A stretch of 64,000 nt of DNA from Bowmanella denitrificans (GCF_002887595.1 NZ_PEBU01000015.1:62001-126000), one strand, 5' to 3'. Shown: positions 25,852 to 34,742, counted from the stretch's first letter. Program-made: numbers and translations. The notes: generated by a model from the sequence alone, not told the origin.

Positions 25852-26286
25852 ATGCCAAACGTGAATCGCAGTGCGCTAGTCAGTTACAGTGCCGAATCCA
25901 TGTTTGACCTGGTCAACGATGTTAATGCCTACCCCAGTTTTCTGCCTGGTTGCGCTGATACCCGGGTACTGGAAGCCGACCAAGATTGTATGAAAGCATC
26001 CTTGCTTGTGAGCAAAGGCGGATTAAAACAATGGTTTACCACTCAAAATCAACTTAAACGCGGTGAATATATTCAGATGCAATTAGTGGATGGGCCTTTT
26101 ACCCATTTACGCGGTGGCTGGCGTTTTACCCCCCTGTCTGAGCAAGCCTGTAAAATAGAATTAAATCTGGAATTTGAATTCACCAGTCGGTTGGCCGAGA
26201 TGGCATTCGGTAAGGCGTTTTCCAGCATTGCCAGTAATATGGTGGCGGCCTTTACCCAACGAGCCAGAGAGGTTTACGGTGACTGA
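25852..26286 (+). CDS. ratA: RatA family protein (START/coenzyme Q-binding fold, Coq10-like)
   Basis: A 144-residue polyketide-cyclase/START-fold protein with the family opening [20 protein letters not shown] and [17 protein letters not shown], then the [16 protein letters not shown] block. E. coli RatA was described as inhibiting 70S ribosome formation, while homologues such as Coq10 bind ubiquinone. Which applies here cannot be told, and I would not call it a toxin from sequence alone. A strong GAGGAGAAT ribosome site precedes the ATG. Its stop overlaps the start of ratB/rnfH by eight bases. Divergent from smpB, as in many gammaproteobacteria. Confidence 0.94.
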   Translation: MPNVNRSALVSYSAESMFDLVNDVNAYPSFLPGCADTRVLEADQDCMKASLLVSKGGLKQWFTTQNQLKRGEYIQMQLVDGPFTHLRGGWRFTPLSEQACKIELNLEFEFTSRLAEMAFGKAFSSIASNMVAAFTQRAREVYGD

Positions 26287-26632
26287 AAAGCAAATACGGT
26301 TGGAAGTGGTGTATGCCTTACCGAATAAGCAGGCTTTATTGGAAGTCGTGGTTGAAAGGGGCACTACGGTGCAAGAGGCCATTCAGGCGTCTGGATTGTT
26401 AAAGCGTTTCCCGGACCTGGATATCAGTCAAAGCAAGGTCGGGATCTGGTATCGTACCTGTAAATTAACCGACGTGCCCAAAGACGGCGATCGTATCGCC
26501 ATATACCGCCCTTTGATTGCCGATCCCAAGGATGCCCGGCGCAGAAGAGCTGAAAAAGCTAAAGATGAGGGCAGGGCAGATAAAGTCACAGGTGGGCGAG
26601 TTAACCCCCTGCGTTCAGGTCAGGATGAGTAA
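26279..26632 (+). CDS. ratB: RnfH/RatB family protein
   Basis: A 117-residue ubiquitin-like-fold protein starting at the GTG at 26279 inside the end of ratA. The open frame further upstream is only antisense-like filler and is not supported. [38 protein letters not shown] and [25 protein letters not shown] are the characteristic blocks; the segment [17 protein letters not shown] is near-universal in RnfH. Its role is undefined; it usually travels with ratA. In some proteobacteria it is also found with the rnf electron-transport operon, hence the name. Confidence 0.93.
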   Translation: MTEKQIRLEVVYALPNKQALLEVVVERGTTVQEAIQASGLLKRFPDLDISQSKVGIWYRTCKLTDVPKDGDRIAIYRPLIADPKDARRRRAEKAKDEGRADKVTGGRVNPLRSGQDE

Positions 26633-26708
26633 CAGTGGTGAGCTAGTCGCACAATACTTTGGTGTGAAGGCATTCCCCGCTAAGAATACGGGGAAGCCCT
26701 GACGAGTA

Positions 26709-27059
26709 TTATTGATCTAACGGGGTATTAAAGGTCTCAGGTAGGGTGAAATCACCACTTACCTGGCTTATCTTGCCCTGGTCGAAGTCGATGATCAGTT
26801 CCTTACGAATATGTTCGTCACTCATACCACGCTTCATCGTGTAAACGTAATACCATCTGTCCTGATTAAAGGGGTCATTAACCACAGGTTGGCCCAGAAT
26901 GTAGATCACCTGTTCTTTGGTCATCTGAATACGCAATTTATCCACATCTTTCTGATCCAGATAGTTGCCCTGCGGAATATCAATACGGTAAATCCAACTG
27001 CTGCAAGCTTGCAGGCTGGCCATTACCATGAGTCCTAATGCGAGTTTTCTATACTTCAT
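26709..27059 (-). CDS. bamE: Outer-membrane protein assembly factor BamE (SmpA/OmlA lipoprotein)
   Basis: A 116-residue lipoprotein from the ATG at 27059; an upstream extension of the frame has no signal-peptide character. The N-terminus MKYRKLALGLMVMASLQACS ends in the lipobox LQAC, placing the mature protein on the periplasmic face of the outer membrane. It is a small accessory subunit of the BAM complex that inserts beta-barrel proteins. Family motifs: YRIDIPQGNYLDQKDVDKL, MTKEQVIYILGQPVVNDPF and WYYVYTMKRG. Convergent with ratB. recN lies upstream on the same strand but is separated by a strong terminator, so bamE should have its own promoter. Confidence 0.95.
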   Translation of the reverse strand: MKYRKLALGLMVMASLQACSSWIYRIDIPQGNYLDQKDVDKLRIQMTKEQVIYILGQPVVNDPFNQDRWYYVYTMKRGMSDEHIRKELIIDFDQGKISQVSGDFTLPETFNTPLDQ

Positions 27060-27311
27060 ATGCTTTATACTGTCGCGTTCGAGGCTGCATCCTACCCCAG
27101 TTAGTCTGCCACTGTCCATGTGCATCCAGGCATTATTCTGTCGGCTATTGCTAATGAAGATTTTATCAGAAGCCATTGCCCGAACATTGTTTAAAAAAAG
27201 GTCATGCTTTGAGCGGCGCTGATCATAATAGTTCCACTTTGACTGTCTGATTGGACATTCGTACAAGTCATGGCCGATGAAATGGGCATTTAAACACAAT
27301 GACAAACTGAC
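27060..27311. other. Non-coding upstream region of bamE
   Basis: About 250 bases between the recN terminator and bamE (the whole recN-bamE gap is 369 bases). The only open frames lack ribosome sites and resemble no protein I know. It most likely holds the bamE promoter and leader, but I could not identify a convincing -35/-10 pair or a conserved RNA structure. Confidence 0.5.
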
Positions 27312-27353
27312 AAAAAAGCCCGCTACTCTTGCATATATTTCTGAGTAGCGGGC
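27312..27353 (-). terminator. Rho-independent terminator of recN
   Basis: Read on the reverse strand, GCCCGCTACTC and GAGTAGCGGGC form a perfect 11-bp stem with a 14-base loop followed by TTTTTTG. It lies about 75 bases beyond the recN stop and separates recN from bamE. Confidence 0.9.
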
Positions 27354-27428
27354 CCTCCACGCTTAACCCTTTTCTTATCCCTTAATGGGGCAGTATTTAT
27401 AAAACCCAATACTTGTCTGTTGGATATA

Positions 27429-29096
27429 TTATAGGCCTAATAGTTCCCGGGCATTGGCGATTGCTGTATCCGTCAACTTATCGCCAGCCAATAGTCTGGC
27501 CAGCTCTTCAATACGCTGCTGTTGTTCAAGCGCCAGCATATGGGTTTCTGTGGTTTTACCATCACTGAATTTGGTGACCAGCATCTGGTGCTGGGCACAG
27601 GCGGCTACCTGAGGCAGGTGAGTGACGCACAATACCTGCAGTCTTTCCCCTAATCTTCGCAGCAACTGCCCGACCACAGACGCGGTTGGTCCGCTAATGC
27701 CGGTATCTACTTCATCAAATATCATGGTGGGCACCTGGTGGCTGGCACTGGCAATAACCTGTACCGCCAGACCGATACGCGAAAGTTCACCGCCAGAAGC
27801 CACTTTTTCAAGCAGATCAGCAGGCTGGCCTGGATTGGTGGCCACCATAAAATGAACCTGATCCAAACCATAGCGGCTGGCTGCTTGCTCGGCGTTAAAA
27901 TCTACAGCAAGACAAAAGCAGGCCTGGTTCATATTCATCAGCCGGATCTGGCTTTGCACCTCACCCGCCAGCTTTTGCGCGGCTTTTGTACGGGATTCAC
28001 TCAATGCTTGTGCCGATTCAATATAGGCTTGCTGCAACGCATCAAGCTTACTGGCTAATTCGCCGAGCAGGTCATCATCCTGTTGTAACTGAGCAAACTC
28101 ATCCAGTAACTGCTGGTGGTATTGGTAAAGTCCTTCCGGCAATATCTGGTGTTTGCGCGCCAGCTCCATCGCGCGGGAGAAGCGCGCTTCCACCTGCTGC
28201 ATCCGGAAAGGATCTACTTCAAGACCGTCTATATAATCACGTAGTTGCTGCGACGCTTCGTCCACCTGAATATTGGCCTCGGTCAACATCTCTACAATCG
28301 GAGTCAGGCTGGCATCGTGTTCCTGTAGCTCTGACAGTCTGTCCACCGCATGCTGAATAATCGATAAGGCGTTAATATCGTCCGCATCGTATAACTGATG
28401 AAAGCTCATTTGCGATTGTTCCAGCAATGACTGGCTATGGCTCAATCGTTTATGTTCCACCTCAAGTTGCTCGAATTCCCCTTGCTCAATGGCAAATTCA
28501 TTTAACTCCTGAACCTGGTAATCCAGGAGCTGGCGTCTGGCTTCACGTTGCTGCTGACTTTCCTGTAAGGCTTGAAATTGTTTGCGGCTGTCCTGTAACT
28601 GCTGATAACAAGCGGCCACCTGTTGCAACAGGGCAGGGTGGGCGGCATAGCTGTCCAGTAATTCGCGCTGTACATCCGCTTTGAGTAATTGCTGATGGGC
28701 GTGTTGACCATGAATATTCACCAGATACTGCCCCAGGTTTTTTAACTGCTGCAGCGACACGGGAGAGCCATTGATAAAGGCCTTGGAACGCCCTTCGGCA
28801 GAAATAACCCGGCGAATAACAGCTTCTTCGTCGTCTTCCAGTAGTTCCTGGTTGCTTAGCCATTGTCGGGCTTGATGGAGATTTTGCAGTGAAAAACAGG
28901 CGGTAATTTCCGCTTTATCCGCGCCTTTTCTGACCATGCCCGCTTCAGCCCGGTCTCCCAGGCATAGCCCGAGTGCGTCTATAGCAATGGATTTACCGGC
29001 ACCGGTTTCGCCGGTAATGGCGGTCATACCTTGTTGAAAATCAATATCCAGTGATTGAACAATAGCGAAATTACGTACAGAAAGTTGCAGCAGCAT
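27429..29096 (-). CDS. recN: DNA repair protein RecN
   Basis: A 555-residue SMC-like ATPase used in recombinational repair of double-strand breaks. Walker A reads AITGETGAGKSIAIDAL near residue 28. The central ~250 residues are a Gln/Leu-rich antiparallel coiled coil. VASGGELSRIGLAVQVIAS is the ABC signature and VPTMIFDEVDTGISGPTASV is Walker B. LQVLCVTHLPQVAACAQHQM contains the switch His. Length is typical. A near-consensus LexA site and a second imperfect one lie within 50 bases upstream of the ATG, so it should be SOS-induced as in E. coli. It precedes bamE, the usual gammaproteobacterial order. Confidence 0.97.
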   Translation of the reverse strand: MLLQLSVRNFAIVQSLDIDFQQGMTAITGETGAGKSIAIDALGLCLGDRAEAGMVRKGADKAEITACFSLQNLHQARQWLSNQELLEDDEEAVIRRVISAEGRSKAFINGSPVSLQQLKNLGQYLVNIHGQHAHQQLLKADVQRELLDSYAAHPALLQQVAACYQQLQDSRKQFQALQESQQQREARRQLLDYQVQELNEFAIEQGEFEQLEVEHKRLSHSQSLLEQSQMSFHQLYDADDINALSIIQHAVDRLSELQEHDASLTPIVEMLTEANIQVDEASQQLRDYIDGLEVDPFRMQQVEARFSRAMELARKHQILPEGLYQYHQQLLDEFAQLQQDDDLLGELASKLDALQQAYIESAQALSESRTKAAQKLAGEVQSQIRLMNMNQACFCLAVDFNAEQAASRYGLDQVHFMVATNPGQPADLLEKVASGGELSRIGLAVQVIASASHQVPTMIFDEVDTGISGPTASVVGQLLRRLGERLQVLCVTHLPQVAACAQHQMLVTKFSDGKTTETHMLALEQQQRIEELARLLAGDKLTDTAIANARELLGL

Positions 29097-29104
29097 ATAG
29101 TCAC

Positions 29105-29120
29105 CTGGTTATCCATACAG
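29105..29120 (-). promoter_or_regulatory. Second, imperfect LexA (SOS) box of recN
   Basis: On the reverse strand this reads CTGT-N8-CCAG, one base off the CTGT-N8-ACAG consensus. It lies nine bases from the recN start and six bases from the stronger box. Tandem LexA sites are known at recN in other gammaproteobacteria. Confidence 0.55.
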
Positions 29121-29126
29121 ACATAT

Positions 29127-29142
29127 CTGTAACTATATACAG
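29127..29142 (-). promoter_or_regulatory. LexA (SOS) box upstream of recN
   Basis: The reverse strand reads CTGTATATAGTTACAG, a full CTGT-N8-ACAG LexA half-site pair with an AT-rich centre. It starts 31 bases upstream of the recN ATG, a position that should block the promoter. Confidence 0.85.
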
Positions 29143-29245
29143 TATTTTGGGCTTGTCTACAGAGTAACAAATAAAAATTTGCTACCTGTGCTAAAGCGGG
29201 TTGAACCGGTGCGCTTTACTTATTCGACTAACTAAGCTGTTTAGG

Positions 29246-29422
29246 TCAGGCTTGAGTATCTACCACTGTACCCACCCGCTGATTCGGCTCGGGCTGACTG
29301 CGCTGTGCTTCCAGTTCGGCCTGACGCTGCTGCTGGTCGGCCTGACGGACCTCTTGTTGTTCCTGGCGGGGTTGTGGCTGTACACTCTGTACATTGGTAC
29401 CTGAGACTGAACCGACTTCCAT
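29246..29422 (-). CDS. Gln-rich small hypothetical protein (58 aa)
   Basis: A 58-residue frame starting with ATG at 29422 (MEVGSVSGTNVQSVQPQPRQ) and ending VGTVVDTQA. About a third of the residues are Gln; it is hydrophilic with no signal peptide. A reading GGTGAA seven or so bases upstream on the reverse strand can serve as ribosome site. No family recognised. It resembles in composition and in its acidic/Thr tail the 105-residue protein at 640. It lies between recN and tesA on the same strand as both. Such short Gln-rich proteins are easily missed; coding status is plausible but unproven. Confidence 0.6.
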   Translation of the reverse strand: MEVGSVSGTNVQSVQPQPRQEQQEVRQADQQQRQAELEAQRSQPEPNQRVGTVVDTQA

Positions 29423-29478
29423 TTTAATTCACCTTGTTGTGGAATCTATTGGTTGACAAAGTGTAGACCAAAGTCGGT

Positions 29479-30102
29479 TTATTGGCTTGCCAATAGAATA
29501 GGCTCAAGTTGTTTACGCATAAACTCGGCAATCAATGGCTGTGCTTCTGCATTGGGATGAATACGGTCTTTTTGCATCAGCTCTGGCTTGAGCGCAATAT
29601 CTTGCAGCAGGAATGGTAACAGAGGCACCTGATGATTGTCGGCCAGCTCGTTGTAGCTGTCGGTAAACATTTTGGTGTAGCGCCTGCCGTAGTTGGTGGG
29701 AATTTGCATCTGTTGCAGCAGCACAGATACCCCATTTTGGCGGGCCAGTTCGATCATGGCGCTGATATTGTTTTTAAATTTGTCTACCGGGTAGCCGCGT
29801 AAACCGTCGTTACCGCCAAGTTCTATCAGCAGATGGCTGGGCTGGTGTTGTTCAAGTAAACGTGGCAATCGCGCCAGGCCACCATCGGTGGTTTCGCCAC
29901 TGATAGCGGCATTGACGACAGCTATTCCTTTGTCCTGCCACGAATTTTGTAACAAACTCACCCAGCCTTGTTCTTGCTTCATGCCATAGGCTGCGCTTAG
30001 GCTGTCACCTAATACCAGTAATTTGACCTGCGCCGCCTTCAATTGATCCGAAAAGCACAGCAGCGGTATAACAATCAGGATAACCTTGAGAGCAGAATAC
30101 AC
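29479..30102 (-). CDS. tesA: Arylesterase / acyl-CoA thioesterase I / lysophospholipase (TesA)
   Basis: About 207 residues from the GTG at 30102, behind a GGAGG on the reverse strand. An upstream ATG-led extension would overlap the divergent ybbA and spoil the signal peptide. The N-terminus YSALKVILIVIPLLCFSDQLKA is a signal sequence, so the enzyme is periplasmic. SGNH-hydrolase blocks: LLVLGDSLSAAYG (block I, catalytic Ser), NAAISGETTDGGLARL (Gly block), LIELGGNDGLRG (Asn block) and DRIHPNAEAQPL (Asp and His). The family hydrolyses acyl-thioesters, aryl esters and lysophospholipids. The divergent pair tesA / ybbA-ybbP is conserved in E. coli. Confidence 0.93.
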   Translation of the reverse strand: MYSALKVILIVIPLLCFSDQLKAAQVKLLVLGDSLSAAYGMKQEQGWVSLLQNSWQDKGIAVVNAAISGETTDGGLARLPRLLEQHQPSHLLIELGGNDGLRGYPVDKFKNNISAMIELARQNGVSVLLQQMQIPTNYGRRYTKMFTDSYNELADNHQVPLLPFLLQDIALKPELMQKDRIHPNAEAQPLIAEFMRKQLEPILLASQ

Positions 30103-30103
30103 G

Positions 30104-30820
30104 ATGACGTTGACCTCCAATATGATTAGTACCAAGGCCATTACCAAAATAGTGACAACCAGCCAGGGTGAGTTGCAGATCCTTCAGCCTATCAGTTTTG
30201 ATGTCAAGGCCGGTGAGTCTGTTGCCATTGTCGGTGCGTCAGGCTCCGGCAAGTCCACTTTGTTAGGTTTACTGGCGGGACTGGACCAGGTGTCTGCCGG
30301 TGAGATTATTCTTGATGGTCAGCCTCTGCACGCTATGGATGAGGAACAGCGCGCCAGATTGCGCGGTGAAAAAGTCGGCTTTATCTTTCAGAGTTTTATG
30401 CTGGTGCAAAGCCTGACCGCACTGGAAAATATTATGTTGCCTGCTGAAATTGCCGGACTCAGCGATGCGCGTAAACGTGCCACTGAGGCACTGGAACAAG
30501 TTGGTTTGTCGCATCGGGGTAATCATTATCCCAACCAACTCAGCGGTGGTGAGCAGCAACGGGTGGCTATTGCCCGCGCGTTTATTACTCGTCCCAGAAT
30601 TCTATTTGCCGATGAGCCGACCGGAAACCTTGACGCCGCCAACGGTGAAAAAATCGAAAATCTGTTGTTTGATTTAAACCAGCAACTGGGAACAACATTG
30701 ATTCTGGTCACGCACGACAGCGAATTAGCTGCGCGCTGTCGGCGCCAGCTTCGCATGCATGGTGGTGTATTGGAGGAAGCACCGGTGTCTGGCTTTGAGG
30801 ATAAACGCCATGCGGGTTGA
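30104..30820 (+). CDS. ybbA: ABC transporter ATP-binding protein, YbbA family
   Basis: About 238 residues from the ATG at 30104; an ATG six codons later is an alternative and neither has a clear ribosome site. Walker A is VGASGSGKSTLLGLLAGLD, the Q-loop lies in GFIFQSFMLV, the ABC signature is LSGGEQQRVAIARAF, Walker B is RILFADEPTGNLD and the switch His is in LVTHDSELA. It belongs to the MacB/LolD class of ATPases and works with the large permease encoded by the overlapping next gene. E. coli ybbA-ybbP has the same layout beside tesA; the exported substrate is not established. Confidence 0.93.
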   Translation: MTLTSNMISTKAITKIVTTSQGELQILQPISFDVKAGESVAIVGASGSGKSTLLGLLAGLDQVSAGEIILDGQPLHAMDEEQRARLRGEKVGFIFQSFMLVQSLTALENIMLPAEIAGLSDARKRATEALEQVGLSHRGNHYPNQLSGGEQQRVAIARAFITRPRILFADEPTGNLDAANGEKIENLLFDLNQQLGTTLILVTHDSELAARCRRQLRMHGGVLEEAPVSGFEDKRHAG

Positions 30821-33332
30821 TGCAATGTCGTTAAGCTTGTCCTGGCGGTTGTTTCGTCATGAAGCCCGGCGTGGTGAACTCACCGTAATCCTGTTGGCCA
30901 TCGTGTTGTCTGTTGCTTCTGTGTTGTCACTGTCTCTTTTTAGTGAGCGTCTGCAGTCGGCGTTGACCGACAAAAGTGCCGAGTTTCTGGCTGCAGACCG
31001 CCTGCTGGGCTCAGACAAGCCGGTGCCACCAGAATGGCTGGAAGAAGCCACACAACGTGGTCTTAAGGTCGCCCAGCGCAATCAACTGCGTTCCATGGCA
31101 TTTGCCAATGACAAAATGATGCTGGCGGATGTCAGAGCGGTAGACAATCAGTATCCGCTGAAAGGTAAGGTTAAAATTTCCGAGACGCCCTTTGGTCTGC
31201 CGCAAGTGACAGATAGTTTGCCCCAACCAGGGGAGGTCTGGATAGGCTCGCGTTTGTTCCAGGTTCTGGGGGTTAATCTTGGTGATCAACTGGAAATAGG
31301 TGATAAGGCTTTTGTGATTACTCAGGCGGTGATTGAACTGCCTGATGGCGGCTTTAGCCTGTTTGGTGGCGATCCTGTGGTGTTGATGAATCAATCGGAT
31401 TTAGCTGCTACCAATGTCACCGGGCCGGGTAGTCGCACCGACTATGATTATCTGTTTGCCGGTGATGATACCGCCCTGGATGATTACTACGAATACCTGA
31501 AACCTCAGCTTAATCGGGAGATCCATTACTGGCGCTCGGTTAAAGATGACGATTCACCGCTGGGGCGTTCCGTTAAACGTGCCGAGCAATATTTTCTGCT
31601 GGCCAGCCTGCTGGCCATTGTGCTGGCCGCCGTGTCTATTGCTGTGGCCGCACAGCGATACAGTCAGCGCCATTACGATCCTGTTGCCATTATGAAGACC
31701 CTCGGCGCATCCGCCGCTTTGGTGCGGCGGGTATATTTACTGCAAATTCTGTTTATCACCGCCTTGGGTATCTTAATTGGCGGTATTGTGGGCTATGGGG
31801 TGCAACAGTTGATTGCCAGTTTAATTGCCGAAAAGGTTCAGGTGGCACTCGACAGCTGGTACTGGCGACCATTTTTAATCGCGGTATTTACCGGATTGGT
31901 ATGCGCCATGTTGTTTTCACTGTACCCGCTGATGAAGCTCTTTTCTGTACCGCCCTTAAGAGTCTTGCGCCGCGACCTTGGCGCCAGCATGGGCTCCAGA
32001 AGTGTGCAGTTCGCCGTGGCCGGTTTGGCTATTTTTCTGTTGATGTGGGCTTACAGCGGCAATTTGACTATCAGTGCTATCCTGCTGGCTTGCGGGCTAT
32101 TGTTAGTGGTGGCGCTGATGCTGGTGACGCTGGGGTTAATTGCCCTTGGCCGCAAATTGGGGCAGGCAAGAATGGGCGCCTGGCAACTGGCCTGGGCACG
32201 GATTTCCCGTCGCGCCATGGACAATTCGGTGCAGCTTATCAGTTTTGCGGTCACTATTATGCTGCTGTTGGTGGTACTGGTGATGCGCAATGATATGGTG
32301 CAGCAATGGCGCGACCAGTTACCCGAAGGTACGCCCAACTATTTTATGATCAATATTACCGAAGGACAGTTGCCACAGCTCGAACAGCATTTTCTGGCGC
32401 GAGGCGTAAAAGTTGAACAGTTTTATCCCGTGGTTCGCGGTCGCTTTGCCGCCATCAATGACGAAACAATCCGTACCGATGTTAGCAAAGAGGCAGACAG
32501 TAATAGTCGTGGTCGTCAAGGGTTGGGGCGCGAAGCCAACCTCACCTGGAGCAATCAACTACAGCACGAAAACCATGTGGTGGAAGGGAAGTGGCATGGC
32601 GGCGCTGCGCCGGGTGAAGAACCCAGGGTGTCGGTGGAAAAAGAAGTGGCCGAGCGTCTGGACATTAAAATGGGGGATAGGCTGACCTTTAATATTGGTA
32701 GCGAAGTGGTCAGGGCCCGGGTGACCAGTATCCGGGAGGTCAACTGGCAAACCATGCAGCCCAATTTTTTCTTTGTGCTGGAGCCATATGCGATGGCGGA
32801 GTTTTCACCTACCTATATCACCAGTTTTCATCTGGATACTGAGCACAAAGCCAAGTTGGCAGAGTTGATGGCACCGTTTCCCACTGTCAGTCTGTTTGAT
32901 GTGGATGCCCGCATTAATCAATTGCGCAGCATCGTAGAGCAAGTGTCGATGGCAGTGGAGTTTATTCTGTTTCTGGTACTTTGTGCCGGTACTCTGGTAT
33001 TAGTGGCGCAAGTGCAAGCGAGTATGGATGAGCGTATGCAGGAGCTGGCGATATTACGAACACTGGGGGCCAGGGGCATGCTGATCAGAATGAGCGTGGT
33101 GTTAGAATTCGTTATTATCGGCTCGGTTGCCGGTTTTATGGCGGCAATGGCCAATGAGTTGGCACTCTATCTGCTGCAGACCCAGGTGTTTAATATGCAG
33201 GCCGGATTCCACTTTCAATTCTGGCTGCTGGCGCCCTTGGTTGGTGCGCTGGTTGTTGGAATACTGGGGGCGCTGAGTTGCTGGCGATTGTTGTCTTTCA
33301 ATACCAGCGATCTGCTGAGACGGATGATTTAG
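30810..33332 (+). CDS. ybbP: FtsX-like ABC permease, YbbP family
   Basis: About 840 residues, starting at the ATG at 30810 inside the end of ybbA. TM1 is ELTVILLAIVLSVASVLSLS, followed by a large periplasmic domain (about residues 50-240). Three helices follow (LLASLLAIVLAAVSIAVAAQ and later), then two FtsX-type four-helix units separated by further soluble segments. The short loop DPVAIMKTLGASAALVRRVY and the C-terminal counterpart ELAILRTLGARGMLIRMSV are the duplicated coupling motifs that touch the ATPase. This ten-helix layout is typical of YbbP and of secondary lipoprotein- or toxin-export systems. Substrate unknown. A 26-base perfect palindrome terminator follows the stop. Confidence 0.92.
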   Translation: MRVDAMSLSLSWRLFRHEARRGELTVILLAIVLSVASVLSLSLFSERLQSALTDKSAEFLAADRLLGSDKPVPPEWLEEATQRGLKVAQRNQLRSMAFANDKMMLADVRAVDNQYPLKGKVKISETPFGLPQVTDSLPQPGEVWIGSRLFQVLGVNLGDQLEIGDKAFVITQAVIELPDGGFSLFGGDPVVLMNQSDLAATNVTGPGSRTDYDYLFAGDDTALDDYYEYLKPQLNREIHYWRSVKDDDSPLGRSVKRAEQYFLLASLLAIVLAAVSIAVAAQRYSQRHYDPVAIMKTLGASAALVRRVYLLQILFITALGILIGGIVGYGVQQLIASLIAEKVQVALDSWYWRPFLIAVFTGLVCAMLFSLYPLMKLFSVPPLRVLRRDLGASMGSRSVQFAVAGLAIFLLMWAYSGNLTISAILLACGLLLVVALMLVTLGLIALGRKLGQARMGAWQLAWARISRRAMDNSVQLISFAVTIMLLLVVLVMRNDMVQQWRDQLPEGTPNYFMINITEGQLPQLEQHFLARGVKVEQFYPVVRGRFAAINDETIRTDVSKEADSNSRGRQGLGREANLTWSNQLQHENHVVEGKWHGGAAPGEEPRVSVEKEVAERLDIKMGDRLTFNIGSEVVRARVTSIREVNWQTMQPNFFFVLEPYAMAEFSPTYITSFHLDTEHKAKLAELMAPFPTVSLFDVDARINQLRSIVEQVSMAVEFILFLVLCAGTLVLVAQVQASMDERMQELAILRTLGARGMLIRMSVVLEFVIIGSVAGFMAAMANELALYLLQTQVFNMQAGFHFQFWLLAPLVGALVVGILGALSCWRLLSFNTSDLLRRMI

Positions 33333-33334
33333 AA

Positions 33335-33366
33335 TAAGCCTCAACATATGTTGAGGCTTACTTTTT
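33335..33366. terminator. Terminator after ybbP (perfect 26-base palindrome)
   Basis: TAAGCCTCAACATATGTTGAGGCTTA is self-complementary (written here in full as two 13-base halves TAAGCCTCAACAT and ATGTTGAGGCTTA) and is followed by CTTTTT on the forward strand. It lies between convergent genes and may act for both. Confidence 0.8.
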
Positions 33367-34264
33367 AGCCCTTTATCAGATTCAGCAATGCTTTATCCAA
33401 TTGCTGGAATTGGAAATGAAAGCCAGCCTCTTCCAGGCGTTTGGGGATCACCCGTTGGCCGTACAGTAATAAATCGGACATTTCACCAAACAGGCCGCGA
33501 AGTACAAATGCAGGCATAGGGAATAAACAAGGCCGCCCTAATGTTTTAGCCAACGTCTGGCTGAATTCGGTGTTCGTCACCGGATTCGGTGCGCAAAGGT
33601 TATAGGGCCCCTGGCAATCCGGCGTTTCAAGCAAAAAGCGCATGGCGGCCACCATATCACTGATATGGATCCAAGGCATAAATTGCTTGCCACTGCCCAT
33701 TCTTCCCCCTAATCCCATGCGAAAAGGCGGCAGCATTTTAACCAATGCGCCACCCTTGCGGCTCAAGACAATCCCGGTTCTGAGCAAGCATACCCTGGTA
33801 CTGGGGGACTGGGCTTCCAGGGCGATTTTTTCCCAGCGTTCGCAAAGCTGATGACTGAATTCGTTATGCGGGCTCTGATGATATTCACTGATGAAGTCAT
33901 CGCCCTGGCGTCCGTAGTAGCCTACGGCTGACCCGCTAAGGAAGACCTTGGGTGGGTGCACGCTGGACTGGCAGAGTTCCACCAGTTTCTCGGTAAGTTG
34001 CCAGCGGCTCTGACAAATCCGCTGCTTTTGTTCTTCACTCCAGCGCTTATCTGCGATGGGCTCTCCGGCCAGATTTATGACAGCATCAAAGCCATCCAGG
34101 TTTTGTAGTCCCTTAAGTGAGGATATCCAGGCAGCCCGCCGCCCCAACGCCAGTTCGGCCTCGGCCAAATTTCGGGTTAACACTGTGACCTGATAGCCTT
34201 CTGGCAAACGGGACAATAGTCTGGTACCAATTAGCCCGGTGCCGCCAGTCATCAAAATCTGCAT
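33365..34264 (-). CDS. yfcH: TIGR01777 family NAD(P)-binding epimerase (YfcH-like)
   Basis: A 299-residue extended SDR protein. MQILMTGGTGLIGTRLLSRL carries the GxxGxxG nucleotide-binding loop at the very N-terminus. NLAGEPIADKRWSEEQKQ, VFLSGSAVGYYG and the GKQFMPWIHISDMVAAM block are diagnostic of the TIGR01777/YfcH group. The C-terminal DUF1731-like segment ends GEMSDLLLYGQRVIPKRLEEAGF. In E. coli yfcH is next to folX, as it is here (23-base gap). No substrate is established; cell-division or plastid roles of distant relatives do not transfer safely. Confidence 0.92.
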   Translation of the reverse strand: MQILMTGGTGLIGTRLLSRLPEGYQVTVLTRNLAEAELALGRRAAWISSLKGLQNLDGFDAVINLAGEPIADKRWSEEQKQRICQSRWQLTEKLVELCQSSVHPPKVFLSGSAVGYYGRQGDDFISEYHQSPHNEFSHQLCERWEKIALEAQSPSTRVCLLRTGIVLSRKGGALVKMLPPFRMGLGGRMGSGKQFMPWIHISDMVAAMRFLLETPDCQGPYNLCAPNPVTNTEFSQTLAKTLGRPCLFPMPAFVLRGLFGEMSDLLLYGQRVIPKRLEEAGFHFQFQQLDKALLNLIKG

Positions 34265-34287
34265 AATGCCGAAAAATCCTTAGCTGT

Positions 34288-34653
34288 TCAGGCCTTGCTA
34301 CAAGATAAGCACAGAGAGACAGAATCAGCAAAACGCAATGCGTGCGGTTTATCCACTTCTGCTTCGGCATGGATAACCCAGGGATGCTCTGCGGCAATAG
34401 CCAATACATCTGAGGTGAGTTTCTCAAGCAGCGAAAATCGGTTGTTTTCCACCAAATCGATAATGCGTTTAGTGATAGTGCGATAGTTCAGGGCATCCTG
34501 CATATCGTCGCTATTGGTAGCCTGTTCAGCACGGTATCTGATGGTGACATTAATTAACACGTCCTGCTTGTTATCAATCTCGTCCTGCTTAATGCCGATA
34601 AAAGTGCGTAAGCGTAGGTTCTTGATACGAATTGTGGCTGGGTTAAGCTGCAT
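34288..34653 (-). CDS. folX: Dihydroneopterin triphosphate 2'-epimerase FolX
   Basis: A 121-residue T-fold enzyme. The sequence [40 protein letters not shown] and [15 protein letters not shown] match E. coli FolX much more closely than FolB: the [14 protein letters not shown] opening and the [10 protein letters not shown] block are FolX features. It epimerises dihydroneopterin triphosphate to its L-threo isomer, a step tied to tetrahydromonapterin synthesis (with FolM). It is the first gene of a two-gene unit with the epimerase that follows. Divergent from the AI-2E-type permease. Confidence 0.92.
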   Translation of the reverse strand: MQLNPATIRIKNLRLRTFIGIKQDEIDNKQDVLINVTIRYRAEQATNSDDMQDALNYRTITKRIIDLVENNRFSLLEKLTSDVLAIAAEHPWVIHAEAEVDKPHALRFADSVSLCLSCSKA

Positions 34654-34742
34654 CTGAGTACATCCGTTAATGACTTAATTTATTTTAAACACAGTGGCTT
34701 TTTGGTAATTTTGCCACAACCTGAGGCCAATCTCCTTTGAAT

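Noticed and set aside
25852-26632. ratA-ratB as a type II toxin-antitoxin module
   Set aside because: Despite the database name, both are chromosomal housekeeping families (Coq10/START-like and RnfH-like); nothing in the sequence supports addiction-module behaviour.
27622-28360. Forward-strand open frames inside recN
   Set aside because: They are antisense to the RecN coiled coil and ABC motifs and show no protein-family features.
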